From Tissierella sp. MB52-C2 (lineage in GTDB: Bacteria; Bacillota; Clostridia; Tissierellales; Tissierellaceae): a stretch of DNA of 64,000 bases. The notes beneath the pieces are model-generated. The model made no database searches. It saw only the letters and a program-made list of their open reading frames with translations, and was not told the DNA's origin. Positions within the stretch are counted from its first letter, which is position 1, and every line of letters starts with the position of its first letter. Below are positions 45,285-58,677 of the stretch, piece after piece. Location: NCBI RefSeq assembly GCF_030931715.1, contig NZ_CP133261.1, positions 1,364,001-1,428,000 on the forward strand, read 5' to 3'. The position numbers were made by a program, and so were the translations under genes.

Positions 45285-46397
45285 CTATATTGTATTTAAA
45301 TATAAATATTTTTTCTCTAAAGGTTCTATAGACTTAATTATACAGCCACCAAGACACACTTCATCTTGATATAATACTGCTACTTGTCCAGGAGTTACTG
45401 CTTTTACAGGATAGTCATACTTGATATGAAGGTTGCCATCTTCTAGTATATCTACTGTTACAGGTATATCTCCCTGTCTATATCTAAACTTAGCAGTGCA
45501 TTTTAAAGGTATAGTAGGAGGAGTTCCCGATATCCATTTAGGTGTTTCACCAATTAAGGAAGTAGAGTAAAGGGCAGGATTCTTCTCACCTTGAGCTACA
45601 TATAATATATTTTTATTTAAATTTTTTCCAGCTACGAACCAAGGCTCTCCAGTTCCTATTCCGCCAATACCAATTCCTTTTCTTTGACCTAGGGTATAAT
45701 GAATAAGTCCACTATGTCTTCCTACTTTATTTCCATCTATATCTATTATATCTCCTTCTTTAGTTAAAAGATATTTGTCTAGGAATTCATCAAAATCCCT
45801 TTCCCCTATAAAACATATTCCTGTGGAATCCTTTTTTAAGGCAGTTGATAAATTATGTTTTTCTGCTAATTCACGAACTTGTTTCTTTTCTAAATGTCCT
45901 ATGGGAAATAAGGTCTTAGCAAGGGCACTTTGCTCTATTCTAGATAAAAAATAACTTTGATCCTTATTGTTGTCATTTCCTCGAAGTAGATAGAACTTTC
46001 CATCCCTTTCTTCTACTTGTACATAGTGTCCCATAGCTATATAATCAGCATCTAATTTAAGAGCATAATCTAGAAATGCATTAAATTTTATTTCTTGATT
46101 ACACATTACATCAGGATTTGGAGTTCTTCCTTTTTTATATTCATCAAGAAAATAGGTGAATACCCTATCCCAATATTCTTTTTCAAAATTTATAGTATAA
46201 AAAGGGATTTCCAGTTGATCGGCAACTTGTCTTGCATCTTCAGAATCAATTGTAGCAGTACATACACCATCCTCATCTTTTTCATCCCAATTCTTCATAA
46301 AAAGTCCAATTACTTCATAACCAGCTTCTTTAAGTAGTAAAGCAGCAACAGATGAATCTACTCCACCACTCATACCTAAAATTACTCTCTTTTTCAT
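45285..46397 (-). CDS. mnmA: tRNA-specific 2-thiouridylase MnmA
   Basis: The 370-residue enzyme makes the s2U at wobble U34 of tRNA-Lys, -Glu and -Gln. It has the PP-loop SGGVDSS (about residues 10-16), the first catalytic Cys in VMCNQEIKF, the tRNA-binding GHYVQVE segment, DKDQSYFL-type [10 protein letters not shown], the second catalytic Cys in [12 protein letters not shown], and the C-terminal beta barrel ([17 protein letters not shown]). AAAGGAAG precedes the ATG. No cysteine desulfurase gene is adjacent here. Confidence 0.96.
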   Translation of the reverse strand: MKKRVILGMSGGVDSSVAALLLKEAGYEVIGLFMKNWDEKDEDGVCTATIDSEDARQVADQLEIPFYTINFEKEYWDRVFTYFLDEYKKGRTPNPDVMCNQEIKFNAFLDYALKLDADYIAMGHYVQVEERDGKFYLLRGNDNNKDQSYFLSRIEQSALAKTLFPIGHLEKKQVRELAEKHNLSTALKKDSTGICFIGERDFDEFLDKYLLTKEGDIIDIDGNKVGRHSGLIHYTLGQRKGIGIGGIGTGEPWFVAGKNLNKNILYVAQGEKNPALYSTSLIGETPKWISGTPPTIPLKCTAKFRYRQGDIPVTVDILEDGNLHIKYDYPVKAVTPGQVAVLYQDEVCLGGCIIKSIEPLEKKYLYLNTI

Positions 46398-46436
46398 AAG
46401 TTCTTCCTTTCTTCAAAAAATCTTAATACGCATTCT

Positions 46437-46466
46437 AAAGAGGATATTGATCAATATCCTCTTTTT
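46437..46466. terminator. Hairpin over the end of the 2-hydroxyacid dehydrogenase gene
   Basis: AAGAGGATATTG pairs perfectly with CAATATCCTCTT. The minus-strand stop codon lies in the loop. The T run is strong on the plus side and short on the minus side, so termination for the minus gene is probably partial, allowing readthrough into mnmA. Confidence 0.6.
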
Positions 46467-47392
46467 AAATCAACAATATTAACTAATTTTTCTCCATTGA
46501 TGTATTTTTTCATATTTTTATAGACTATTTCATATCTTTTGTTACTATTCATATCTGACACCCAAGAATTATGAGGTGATATAATTACATTTTCCATTTG
46601 CCATAAAGGACTATCTTCAGGTAAAGGCTCCACTTCGAATACATCTAAAGCAGCTTTTTTAATTTTACCAGATTTTAAATTATTTATAAGAGCTTCTTCG
46701 TCTATAATACTACCTCTAGCAATATTAATTAGATATGTTCCATCTTTCATATGAGAAAATATAGATTCATCTATAAGATGGTGGGTTTTCTCTGTATATG
46801 GAGTAGCGATTACTAAAAAATCACATTTAGGAACTACATCATTAATCTCATCGATGCTAAAGGTTTGATGAAAATGTTCTGCTTCTTTCCCACTGGAATT
46901 AATACCAACTATGTTGACACCGAAGGATTCTAATCTTTTAGCAGCTTCACTGGCAATTGATCCAGTTCCTATAAATCCCACAGTTTTACCATGAAGTTCC
47001 ATAAGGGAAGTATCCATTTTCCATACCTTTTTATTTTGTTTATCATAGAATTCCTTAGTATTTTTAATCATCTCCAATACTTTAAGAACAATCCATTCGG
47101 CTATTGGAATACTGTATCCACCCCTATTGTTTGTAAGTAAAATATTTTGTGATAATACTTTATCTATTGGCACATGGTTAATACCTGCACTAGAAAGTTG
47201 TATCCATTTAAGGTTTGGAAATAGGGATATATCTATTTTATCAAATGGATCAAAGCATACCATTAGATCTATATCCTTTATTTCATCAGAAAAAATGATT
47301 TCTTTTTCATTACTAAAAATTATATTATAACCTAGGTCTTCTAGTTTCTTCATTTCTTCATCACTATATTTAAAGGTAATTAATGCCTTCAT
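46451..47392 (-). CDS. D-isomer 2-hydroxyacid dehydrogenase family protein
   Basis: The 313-residue NAD(P)-dependent oxidoreductase has the Rossmann motif GFIGTGSIASEAA (near residue 136), catalytic Arg in INIARGSIIDEEAL, Glu in DVFEVEPLPEDSPLW and His in ISPHNSW. It interconverts a 2-oxo acid and a D-2-hydroxy acid; the substrate is unknown. The close GRHPR/phosphoglycerate-dehydrogenase relatives share the length. It lies 53 bp upstream of mnmA on the same strand and may be cotranscribed. Confidence 0.9.
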   Translation of the reverse strand: MKALITFKYSDEEMKKLEDLGYNIIFSNEKEIIFSDEIKDIDLMVCFDPFDKIDISLFPNLKWIQLSSAGINHVPIDKVLSQNILLTNNRGGYSIPIAEWIVLKVLEMIKNTKEFYDKQNKKVWKMDTSLMELHGKTVGFIGTGSIASEAAKRLESFGVNIVGINSSGKEAEHFHQTFSIDEINDVVPKCDFLVIATPYTEKTHHLIDESIFSHMKDGTYLINIARGSIIDEEALINNLKSGKIKKAALDVFEVEPLPEDSPLWQMENVIISPHNSWVSDMNSNKRYEIVYKNMKKYINGEKLVNIVDLKRGY

Positions 47393-47458
47393 AGCTTCCC
47401 CCCTCCTAATATTATATTAATATAATACCCCTATTCATTTGTTAAATCAACTTTATAT

Positions 47459-48178
47459 CTAATGAAGTTGACTTGAATCTTGAGAAAATAAATCTTTATA
47501 GAATAAAATCATGGCTCCAGCTGTAGTTCTTTCTGCTAATGCTAGGGTACATCTACTGGTGCGATAAAATCTAGTTTCATCATCAGATATATTTTTAAAC
47601 TTCTTATATACTCTAATGGCTACCCTAGCATTAAATCTTATATAATCCTTTATGGAATCCAGAAGATATGCGCCATTTTCTACTTGAAAATCCTTTATAT
47701 ATTCATGGGTACGTTTAACATAGTTCTCATATTGGTGATGGTTATCTAGCAAACGAATATTAGCGTGTTGGGGAATAGTCATATCTTGGATTATATGTAT
47801 GGATGCACCAAAATAAAATAATGATTTATTGAAGTCCCCTTGTTTCCATAACTCAATTGATTCATTATAATATTCTACTCCCAAATCCATAGCAGTCTTT
47901 CTGCCATATAATCCTTTTTTAGTGGTAGGATTATAAAAATGATTTGAACTTTTAAAATCTTGATCTGCCCATACAGCTCCCTCGTTTATATGATAGATAT
48001 AGCTTTTAAAAAAATCGTATTCACTAATATATTTATCATTCCTAAGAATTCTTAGGGCATTTATATTAATAAACTTATGAACTTTACAATGAGTATTGAT
48101 GATAGATCTTTTAATAGGATTTGCCACATCAAAAACTGTATTTAATACTTTATCGTAAGTGTTTTCTAAAAAATCCAT
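47459..48178 (-). CDS. Zinc-dependent phospholipase C-like protein without signal peptide
   Basis: The 239-residue alpha-helical protein has the zinc-ligand pattern of the alpha-toxin/PlcB N-terminal domain: His in INTHCKVHKFIN, Asp in GAVWADQDF, His in SSNHFYNP, then GASIHIIQDMTIPQHA and HHQYENYVK, ending with Glu. Secreted relatives start their mature chain with Trp, but here the protein begins MDFLENTYDKVLN with no signal peptide and is probably cytoplasmic. The role is not a classic toxin; it may cleave phospholipids or phosphodiesters in the cell. GGAGTGA precedes the ATG. Confidence 0.75.
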   Translation of the reverse strand: MDFLENTYDKVLNTVFDVANPIKRSIINTHCKVHKFININALRILRNDKYISEYDFFKSYIYHINEGAVWADQDFKSSNHFYNPTTKKGLYGRKTAMDLGVEYYNESIELWKQGDFNKSLFYFGASIHIIQDMTIPQHANIRLLDNHHQYENYVKRTHEYIKDFQVENGAYLLDSIKDYIRFNARVAIRVYKKFKNISDDETRFYRTSRCTLALAERTTAGAMILFYKDLFSQDSSQLH

Positions 48179-48306
48179 TTTTTATCACTCCTATACTTAA
48201 TTGATTTTAGTATTAGTATTTTTAGAAATATTATAAACAATAATTTAATATAGAATATATTTTGAAAATTTCATTTAGGAAATGAAGCCTTTTGCGATAG
48301 TCTCAT

Positions 48307-48343
48307 AAAAAAATATACTTATTATATAATAGGTATATTTTTT
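48307..48343. terminator. Terminator-like hairpin between divergent plc-like and thpR genes
   Basis: AAAATATACTTATTAT pairs with ATAATAGGTATATTTT (one wobble), with A and T tracts outside. It lies upstream of both genes rather than after one, which is unexpected. It could be an attenuator or the end of a short RNA. Confidence 0.7.
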
Positions 48344-48420
48344 TATGTTTTATAAGATGATAAGAGGGGAATATAACTGGAAAAGCAGCATGGAATTATA
48401 GATAATTGGAGTGGATAATA

Positions 48421-48978
48421 ATGCGTATATTTTTAGCAATAGAATTTTCAGATGACATAAAGACATATTTATACAATATACAAGAAATAGTAAAGAAAAA
48501 TAGTATTTCAGGAAAATTTACTGATAAAGATAATTTTCACTTAACTCTTAGATTTATAGGAGAAACTACAGAGACACAGTTAAATAACCTAAAGAAAGCT
48601 ATTGATAATGTAGTTGTAAATCAAGAGAAGTTTGAATTGAACCTCAGCGGATTAGGAGAATTCCCTAGAGGGAGAAAAAGAATAATATGGCTGGGAATAG
48701 AAGCAAATCAAATGATGGATAGATTATATTTAAAATTAGAGGATGAATTAGAAAAACAAGGTTATGAAAAAGAGGGAAGAGATTTTGTTCCCCATATTAC
48801 AATGGGAAGAGAAGTAGTTATTGCAGAGGAGTTTAAAGAATTAGAAAGGAAGGTTAAAACCACTGATGAAATAGTATCAGTAGGTAAAGTCTCAATAATG
48901 GAAAGCACAAGAATAGATGGAAAACTAACTTATGTTCCAATTTATGTTAGACAATTTAGTTTAAGCTCTAAGAGTTAA
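48421..48978 (+). CDS. thpR: RNA 2',3'-cyclic phosphodiesterase ThpR (2H family)
   Basis: The 185-residue 2H phosphoesterase has the two HxTx motifs: FHLTLRFIG (about residue 40) and VPHITMGR (about residue 125). It opens 2',3'-cyclic phosphates on RNA to 2'-phosphates; the older name is 2'-5' RNA ligase. ATG 48421 is preferred because GGAGTGG lies upstream, over the frame from 48406. It is a single gene. Confidence 0.92.
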   Translation: MRIFLAIEFSDDIKTYLYNIQEIVKKNSISGKFTDKDNFHLTLRFIGETTETQLNNLKKAIDNVVVNQEKFELNLSGLGEFPRGRKRIIWLGIEANQMMDRLYLKLEDELEKQGYEKEGRDFVPHITMGREVVIAEEFKELERKVKTTDEIVSVGKVSIMESTRIDGKLTYVPIYVRQFSLSSKS

Positions 48979-49067
48979 AAAATAAAAAACCCCTAATTTT
49001 GGAATATTTTTTATAGATATAGGTGATACTCCATAAATGTAATATTAATTTACATAAGGAGGATAAA

Positions 49068-49958
49068 ATGATAGTAGGAATTCCAAAAGGGCTTTTATAT
49101 TATAAGTATAATCCATTTTTACAAACATTTTTTAGTGAACTTGGAGCCGAAGTAATTACTTCTGAAGATACTAATAAAAAAATATTAGATGAAGGTATTA
49201 GATATTCAGTGGACGAAGCTTGTCTTCCAATAAAGGTCTTCCATGGACATGTTTCTTCACTAAGAGATAAAAGTGATATTATTATAATTCCAAGAATAAT
49301 GCAGGTTAGAAAAAGAGAATATATATGTCCGAAATTTTGCGGGCTTCCTGAAATGATTATGAATAGTATTCCAGATATGCCTAAGGTCATTACAGAACCT
49401 ATTTATGCCATATCCAAAGGAAAACTTTATAATTGGGCAGAGGATGCAGGCAGTATCATAGTGGATGATAAATCAAAAATTAAAAGGGCATTTAATAAAG
49501 CTTTAGAGCAGCAGAAGGTCTACGATTCGGGAATAAAAGATGAGAATTATAAATTAAAAGTTGCATTAGTGGGACACCCATATAATATATATGACGATTT
49601 TATAAATATGAATGTAGTGAAAAAACTTAATAAATTAGGTGTAGGTGTCATAACTGAAGAATATCTTAGGGAAGAATTAATGGATAAAGAGGTTGAAAGT
49701 CTATATAAAAGGCCATTTTGGACTTTTGCAAGAAATTCTTATGGTTTTGCATCTTATATTTCTAAGAAAAAACAAGTAGATGGAATTATATATATATCCT
49801 CATTTGCCTGTGGTATAGATTCCGTTGTAGTTGAGCTTATTAAAGATAAAATAGGTGAATTTCCTTTTATGATATTGAAAATAGATGAACATACTGGTGA
49901 GGCAGGTCTTGATACAAGAGTGGAAGCATTTATTGATATGCTGGAAAGGAGATATTAG
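49068..49958 (+). CDS. Acyl-CoA dehydratase activase-related protein, first part (DUF2229 type)
   Basis: The 296-residue protein starts MIVGIPKGLLYYKYNPFL, the classic DUF2229 start, and has conserved Cys residues (EACLPIK, YICPKFCG, FACGID) and the end IDEHTGEAGLDTR. In many Clostridia this domain sits in one large protein with a dehydratase-activase ATPase; here it is a separate gene. It lies 1 bp before the next gene. The cysteines suggest an Fe-S cluster as in HgdB/BcrC families. The partner or substrate is unknown. Confidence 0.85.
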   Translation: MIVGIPKGLLYYKYNPFLQTFFSELGAEVITSEDTNKKILDEGIRYSVDEACLPIKVFHGHVSSLRDKSDIIIIPRIMQVRKREYICPKFCGLPEMIMNSIPDMPKVITEPIYAISKGKLYNWAEDAGSIIVDDKSKIKRAFNKALEQQKVYDSGIKDENYKLKVALVGHPYNIYDDFINMNVVKKLNKLGVGVITEEYLREELMDKEVESLYKRPFWTFARNSYGFASYISKKKQVDGIIYISSFACGIDSVVVELIKDKIGEFPFMILKIDEHTGEAGLDTRVEAFIDMLERRY

Positions 49959-49959
49959 A

Positions 49960-51057
49960 ATGAAGATAACAGCACCACATTTGGGAAATGTATACTTGGC
50001 AGCTAAGGCATTATTTGATGGGCTTGAAATAGATTATATTATGCCTCCTTTAAATAACAAATCAGCCATAGAAATTGGGTCTTTGTATTCTCCAGAAGAA
50101 ATGTGTCTACCTTTTAAGATAATGGTGGGAAACTATATACAGGCGATCGAAAAGGGGGCAGATACAGTAATAATTCCTGGAAGCTGTGGACCCTGTAGGT
50201 TTGGAGAATACGGAGAAATGCAAATGAATCTATTGAATAGATTAGGATATGATTTAGAGTTTATATTGATAGATTCTCCAGGAGATATTGGAATTAAAGA
50301 ATTATTCAATCGAATAAATAGAATATCTACAAAAAGTAATAAATCGGGACGTCAAAAAATAAAGGTCTTATCTGATGCTATAAAGATTATGAATTTAATT
50401 GACAAAATAGAAGGAGAGGCTAGATACCTTACAGGATATGAAGAGGAAAAGGGTAAGTGTAAAAAGATATTAAATAATTGTATAAGAGAAGCATTTAAAT
50501 GTAATAATCCTCAAGAGATGATAGAAGTATTGAAGGAATATGAGATAGAATTAAATAATATCAAATTAGATAAAAATAAAAATCCTGTTAAGATTGCCAT
50601 AATTGGAGAAATCTATACCATAATAGAACCATTTTCAAATCTATATATAGAAGATAAGCTTATGGATTATGGGGTGTCAACTCAAAAAAAATTAACCCCT
50701 AGCTGGTGGGTAAAGAATACGGCATTATCTCCTATTAAATTAAATTCATTAGATATAAAAAATGCAGGAAAAGAGTATTTATCCATAGGAATCGGAGGTC
50801 ATGGAAGAGAGTGTATCGGGGAGGCTGTATTGGCCTATGAAAATGGATTTGATGGAGCTATTCAAATATTTCCTATGGGTTGTATGCCTGAAATTGTATC
50901 AAAGGCAATTTTACCAACTATTTCAAAGGATAAAGATTTCCCAATAATGTCTCTTATTGTTGATGAAATGACAGGAGAGGCAGGATATGTTACTAGAATT
51001 GAAGCATTTGTAGATTTGCTTGAAAGGAGAAAGGTAGATGCATTATCTTGGAGTTGA
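49960..51057 (+). CDS. Acyl-CoA dehydratase activase-related protein, second part
   Basis: The 365-residue protein starts MKITAPHLGNVYLAAKALF and has EMCLPFKIMVGN, a Cys-rich GSCGPCRFGEYGEMQ and the end DEMTGEAGYVTRIEA, the same ending pattern as its neighbour. The shared ends point to a tandem family inside the 2-hydroxyacyl-CoA dehydratase (HgdB-like) superfamily. ATG 49960 is chosen because AGGAGATA lies upstream; the longer frame from 49885 runs into the previous gene. It overlaps the activase gene by 20 bp. Confidence 0.85.
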   Translation: MKITAPHLGNVYLAAKALFDGLEIDYIMPPLNNKSAIEIGSLYSPEEMCLPFKIMVGNYIQAIEKGADTVIIPGSCGPCRFGEYGEMQMNLLNRLGYDLEFILIDSPGDIGIKELFNRINRISTKSNKSGRQKIKVLSDAIKIMNLIDKIEGEARYLTGYEEEKGKCKKILNNCIREAFKCNNPQEMIEVLKEYEIELNNIKLDKNKNPVKIAIIGEIYTIIEPFSNLYIEDKLMDYGVSTQKKLTPSWWVKNTALSPIKLNSLDIKNAGKEYLSIGIGGHGRECIGEAVLAYENGFDGAIQIFPMGCMPEIVSKAILPTISKDKDFPIMSLIVDEMTGEAGYVTRIEAFVDLLERRKVDALSWS

Positions 51058-51994
51058 TGTAGGTTCAGTAAGTACAAATATTGTACTTTTAGATGAAGAA
51101 ATGGATGTTGTAGAGAAAATATATTTAAGAACTAAGGGAAGTCCCATTAAAGCAGTTCAAGATGGGTTTAAAATATTAAAGGCTAATTATAATGATATGA
51201 AAATTGGTGGAGTTGGAACTACTGGAAGTGGTAGGCATATAGCATCTACACTAATAGGTGCAGATGCAGTAAAAAATGAAATAACTGCCCATGCAGTTGC
51301 AGCTCTTGAAATTGATAAAGACGTAAAGACTATAATTGAAATAGGGGGACAGGATTCAAAGATAATAATTTTGAGAAATGGAGTAGTATCTGATTTTGGA
51401 ATGAATACAGTATGTGCAGCAGGTACAGGATCATTTATTGATAGGCAAGCAGAAAGACTTGAGATTCCAATTGAAGAATTTGGTGATTATGCACTGGAAT
51501 CAAATACTACAGTAAGGATTGCTGGAAGATGTGCAGTTTTTGCGGAGTCTGACATGATACATAAACAACAATTAGGATATAATAAGTCTGATATTATCAG
51601 AGGACTTTGTGATGCCTTAGTTAGAAATTATCTCAATAATGTAGGAAAAGGAAAAGAAGTTCTACCAAAGATATTTTTTCAAGGGGGAGTAGCTGCTAAT
51701 AAGGGAATAAAGAAAGCTTTTGAAAATGCATTAGGTTATGAGGTATTTGTTCCAGAACATTATAATGTAATGGGTTCAATAGGTGCTGCAATTATTGGGA
51801 GAGAATCTGCCGAAAAAGCAGGTGAAACAAATTTTAAAGGATTTGACCTTGCCGAAAGTAATTTTATATCTACAAGCTTTGAATGTAATGATTGTACAAA
51901 TAAGTGTGAAGTCGTTAAGATTAATGAAAATAATAATGATATTGGTTGCTTTGGAGATAGATGTGGAAAATGGAGTCATAAAATTGCAATATAA
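51038..51994 (+). CDS. CoA-substrate-specific enzyme activase (HgdC/BadF ASKHA ATPase)
   Basis: The 318-residue ATPase has the ASKHA fold: phosphate-1 GVDVGSVSTNIVL, GVGTTGSGR, the Cys motif NTVCAAGTGSF, RIAGRCAVFAESDM (the Cys pair that bridges a [4Fe-4S] cluster between subunits) and adenosine motif FQGGVAANKGI. Such activases drive ATP-dependent electron injection into 2-hydroxyacyl-CoA dehydratases. The C-terminal extra Cys set (CNDCTNKCEV, CFGDRC) could hold a further Fe-S centre. With the two preceding genes it forms one complex. Confidence 0.9.
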   Translation: MHYLGVDVGSVSTNIVLLDEEMDVVEKIYLRTKGSPIKAVQDGFKILKANYNDMKIGGVGTTGSGRHIASTLIGADAVKNEITAHAVAALEIDKDVKTIIEIGGQDSKIIILRNGVVSDFGMNTVCAAGTGSFIDRQAERLEIPIEEFGDYALESNTTVRIAGRCAVFAESDMIHKQQLGYNKSDIIRGLCDALVRNYLNNVGKGKEVLPKIFFQGGVAANKGIKKAFENALGYEVFVPEHYNVMGSIGAAIIGRESAEKAGETNFKGFDLAESNFISTSFECNDCTNKCEVVKINENNNDIGCFGDRCGKWSHKIAI

Positions 51995-52024
51995 AAGAAG
52001 CTTAGAATTTTCTAAGCTTCTTTT
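51993..52024. terminator. Bidirectional terminator after the activase module
   Basis: AAAAGAAGCTTAGAA pairs perfectly with TTCTAAGCTTCTTTT. It overlaps the activase stop and ends before the convergent oxidoreductase stop. Confidence 0.92.
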
Positions 52025-52028
52025 ATAT

Positions 52029-53594
52029 TTAAAAATCGTCTTTAAATAGTTTTTCAATAGTATTTACATCATGCTCAAGTTTTAAAGGTTTTGTAGCAGG
52101 TCCTTCTAATACTTTTCCCTCATAAGAAAATCTTGAACCATGGCAAGGACAGTCCCAGGAACTTTCTGCAGAATTCCAATTCAATTCGCATCCCATATGG
52201 GTACAAGTAGTATTTACTATATGGAGTTTTCCTTGATAATCTCTATAGGCTCCTGCTCTCTTACCCTGGATTTCTAATACTTTTGATTCTCCATTTTGTA
52301 AATTAATATCATTATCTAAGGATGATAATTTTCCTTTTAAAAGATGTTTTGCAACATCTGCATTTTCTACTATAAAGTTTTTTGAAGACGCTGCAATTGT
52401 TTTACGAGATGGATTGTATACATCTGCCCAAGGGCTTTCACCTTTTATAATTAAATCTCTGATGATTATGGAAGCAACAGTGCTGTTTGTCATACCCCAT
52501 TTTTGAAAACCAGTAGCTATATAAAGATTAGGTGTATTTGAAGTAAAGTTTCCTATATAGGGAATACTATCTAAGGTCATGCAATCTTGAGTAGACCACC
52601 TAAAGGGTATATCTTCTACAGTGAATAAATTATTTGCAAAATCCATTAATACTTCATAATGTTGATTCATATCTTCTCCCTGACCAGTTTTATGACCCTC
52701 TCCTACAACAAGTATAAGTTCACCATCTTGTGTATTTTCACATCTTATTGAACGGGAAGGCTCTTCGGCGTTTATATACATCCCACCTGGATATTTTTCC
52801 TTTGCTTTAACTCCAGTAATGTAGGTTCTCGATGGATAGATTCGAGTAAAATACATTCCGTGTTTATTATAAAAGGGATAGTGAGATGCGATAATAACTT
52901 TTTCTGCACTTACTTTATTTCCATTTATAGTTGTAATGATATAATTATCATTATTTTCTTCAATGTCCACAGCCATAGTCTGTTCGTATATATGAACTCC
53001 TTTTTTACTTATATTCTTTGCCAAAGAATATAAATATTTAAGAGAATGAAACTGTGCTTGATTATCAAATCTAATTGCTCCCTTAATAGGTATTGAAAAT
53101 GGAATATCTTGTACATAGGAAGCTTCAATTCCTAATTCTGATGCTGTTTTAACTTCATCATGAATTTTTTCGACGTATTCATCTTGTTGAGTATAGATAA
53201 ATGACGATTGAGAAATATAATTACAATCTATATTAGATTCATCAGCAATTCTTTTAATCTCATGAATAGCAGTTTCATTTGCAGTAGCATATTGCTGAGC
53301 TAGTTCCTTTCCTACTTGAGATTGTAATTTATTATAAATAAGGTGATGCTGCGAAGTGATTTTTCCTGTTGTGTGGCCAGTGGTACCGTGACCTATGTGA
53401 TTGGCCTCTAAAACAGCAATGCTTAATCCCTCTTTATGTAGTTGATAAGCACATTGAATACCTGCCAGCCCCCCACCTATAATAACTACATCTACATTAA
53501 TATCTTCATTTAAAATAGGATATTCAGCTGATGAAGCGGATAAGATCCAATAGGAAGTAGGTGAGTTTTTAAAATACTTTTTATTATTAATCAT
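52029..53594 (-). CDS. FAD-dependent oxidoreductase fused to a Rieske domain
   Basis: The 521-residue protein has an N-terminal FAD-binding DAO-type domain (DVVIIGGGLAGIQCAYQLH near residue 40, then EANHIGHGTTGHTTGK) and a C-terminal Rieske [2Fe-2S] domain (CTHMGCELNW, CPCHGSRFSYEGKVLEGP). Electron flow between flavin and Fe-S cluster within one chain is expected. The substrate is not deducible; related fused proteins are found in many Firmicutes and cyanobacteria. ATG 53594 is chosen because GGAGG lies 8 nt upstream; the ATG at 53609 overlaps that site. Confidence 0.88.
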   Translation of the reverse strand: MINNKKYFKNSPTSYWILSASSAEYPILNEDINVDVVIIGGGLAGIQCAYQLHKEGLSIAVLEANHIGHGTTGHTTGKITSQHHLIYNKLQSQVGKELAQQYATANETAIHEIKRIADESNIDCNYISQSSFIYTQQDEYVEKIHDEVKTASELGIEASYVQDIPFSIPIKGAIRFDNQAQFHSLKYLYSLAKNISKKGVHIYEQTMAVDIEENNDNYIITTINGNKVSAEKVIIASHYPFYNKHGMYFTRIYPSRTYITGVKAKEKYPGGMYINAEEPSRSIRCENTQDGELILVVGEGHKTGQGEDMNQHYEVLMDFANNLFTVEDIPFRWSTQDCMTLDSIPYIGNFTSNTPNLYIATGFQKWGMTNSTVASIIIRDLIIKGESPWADVYNPSRKTIAASSKNFIVENADVAKHLLKGKLSSLDNDINLQNGESKVLEIQGKRAGAYRDYQGKLHIVNTTCTHMGCELNWNSAESSWDCPCHGSRFSYEGKVLEGPATKPLKLEHDVNTIEKLFKDDF

Positions 53595-53721
53595 TATATT
53601 ATCCTCCATATATGAAATTTCAATATGTTTATTCTCTGCTTATATGATAAAAAATATTCTAATATCTATTTATAAACAACAAATAGATAAATTTACCTTG
53701 AATATTCTATAAAAAAAGTAT

Positions 53722-53856
53722 TTGCAAATCATAAAAAAACATGTTATACTAAACATCCAGTCAAAAATGGCTGGAGTTAGTGGCAAATTAAGTTTTTATT
53801 AAAAAATAAAAAACTTATAAAAAACCATTGACAGAAAGAAACAAAAATGTTATTAT
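53722..53856 (+). promoter_or_regulatory. rRNA operon promoters P1 and P2
   Basis: P1: TTGCAA (53722-53727), 17 bp, TATACT (53745-53750). P2: TTGACA (53828-53833), 17 bp, TATTAT (53851-53856). A small hairpin (CCAGTC/GGCTGG) follows P1. The transcript leader then runs to the 16S gene at 53975. Confidence 0.8.
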
Positions 53857-53974
53857 AAGCAAGTTCCCTCGAGAGAGGAAACGAGAACCTAGAAAACTAA
53901 ACAGTGTGAGAAACTTTGAATTATAAAAAGTAACACATGAAACAACAGTCAGCAAATTGAGCTGAATCAAACTT

Positions 53975-58488
<4,514 letters not shown>

Positions 58489-58512
58489 AAATATTGCAAT
58501 TGATAGTTTTCG

Positions 58513-58629
58513 TCTGGTGACGATAGCAAGATGGACACACCTGTACCCATACCGAACACAGAAGTTAAGCATCTTAACGCCGATGGTACTTGGTTGGAAA
58601 CGACCTGGGAGAGTAGGAAGTTGCCGGGC
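58513..58629 (+). rRNA. rrf: 5S ribosomal RNA
   Basis: TCTGGTGACGATAGCAAGAT to GTTGCCGGGC is 117 nt, with the usual CCCATACCGAACACAGAAG loop B/C and complementary ends. It lies ~24 nt after the 23S. Confidence 0.96.
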
Positions 58630-58640
58630 TTACATAAGTA

Positions 58641-58673
58641 AAAAACCTGTTAGATATTCTAACAGGTTTTTTT
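58641..58673. terminator. rRNA operon terminator (bidirectional with feoB)
   Basis: AAAAACCTGTTAGA pairs with TCTAACAGGTTTTT plus a T run. It ends the rRNA transcript and, from the other side, feoB, whose stop is 5 bp away. Confidence 0.92.
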
Positions 58674-58677
58674 ATGC

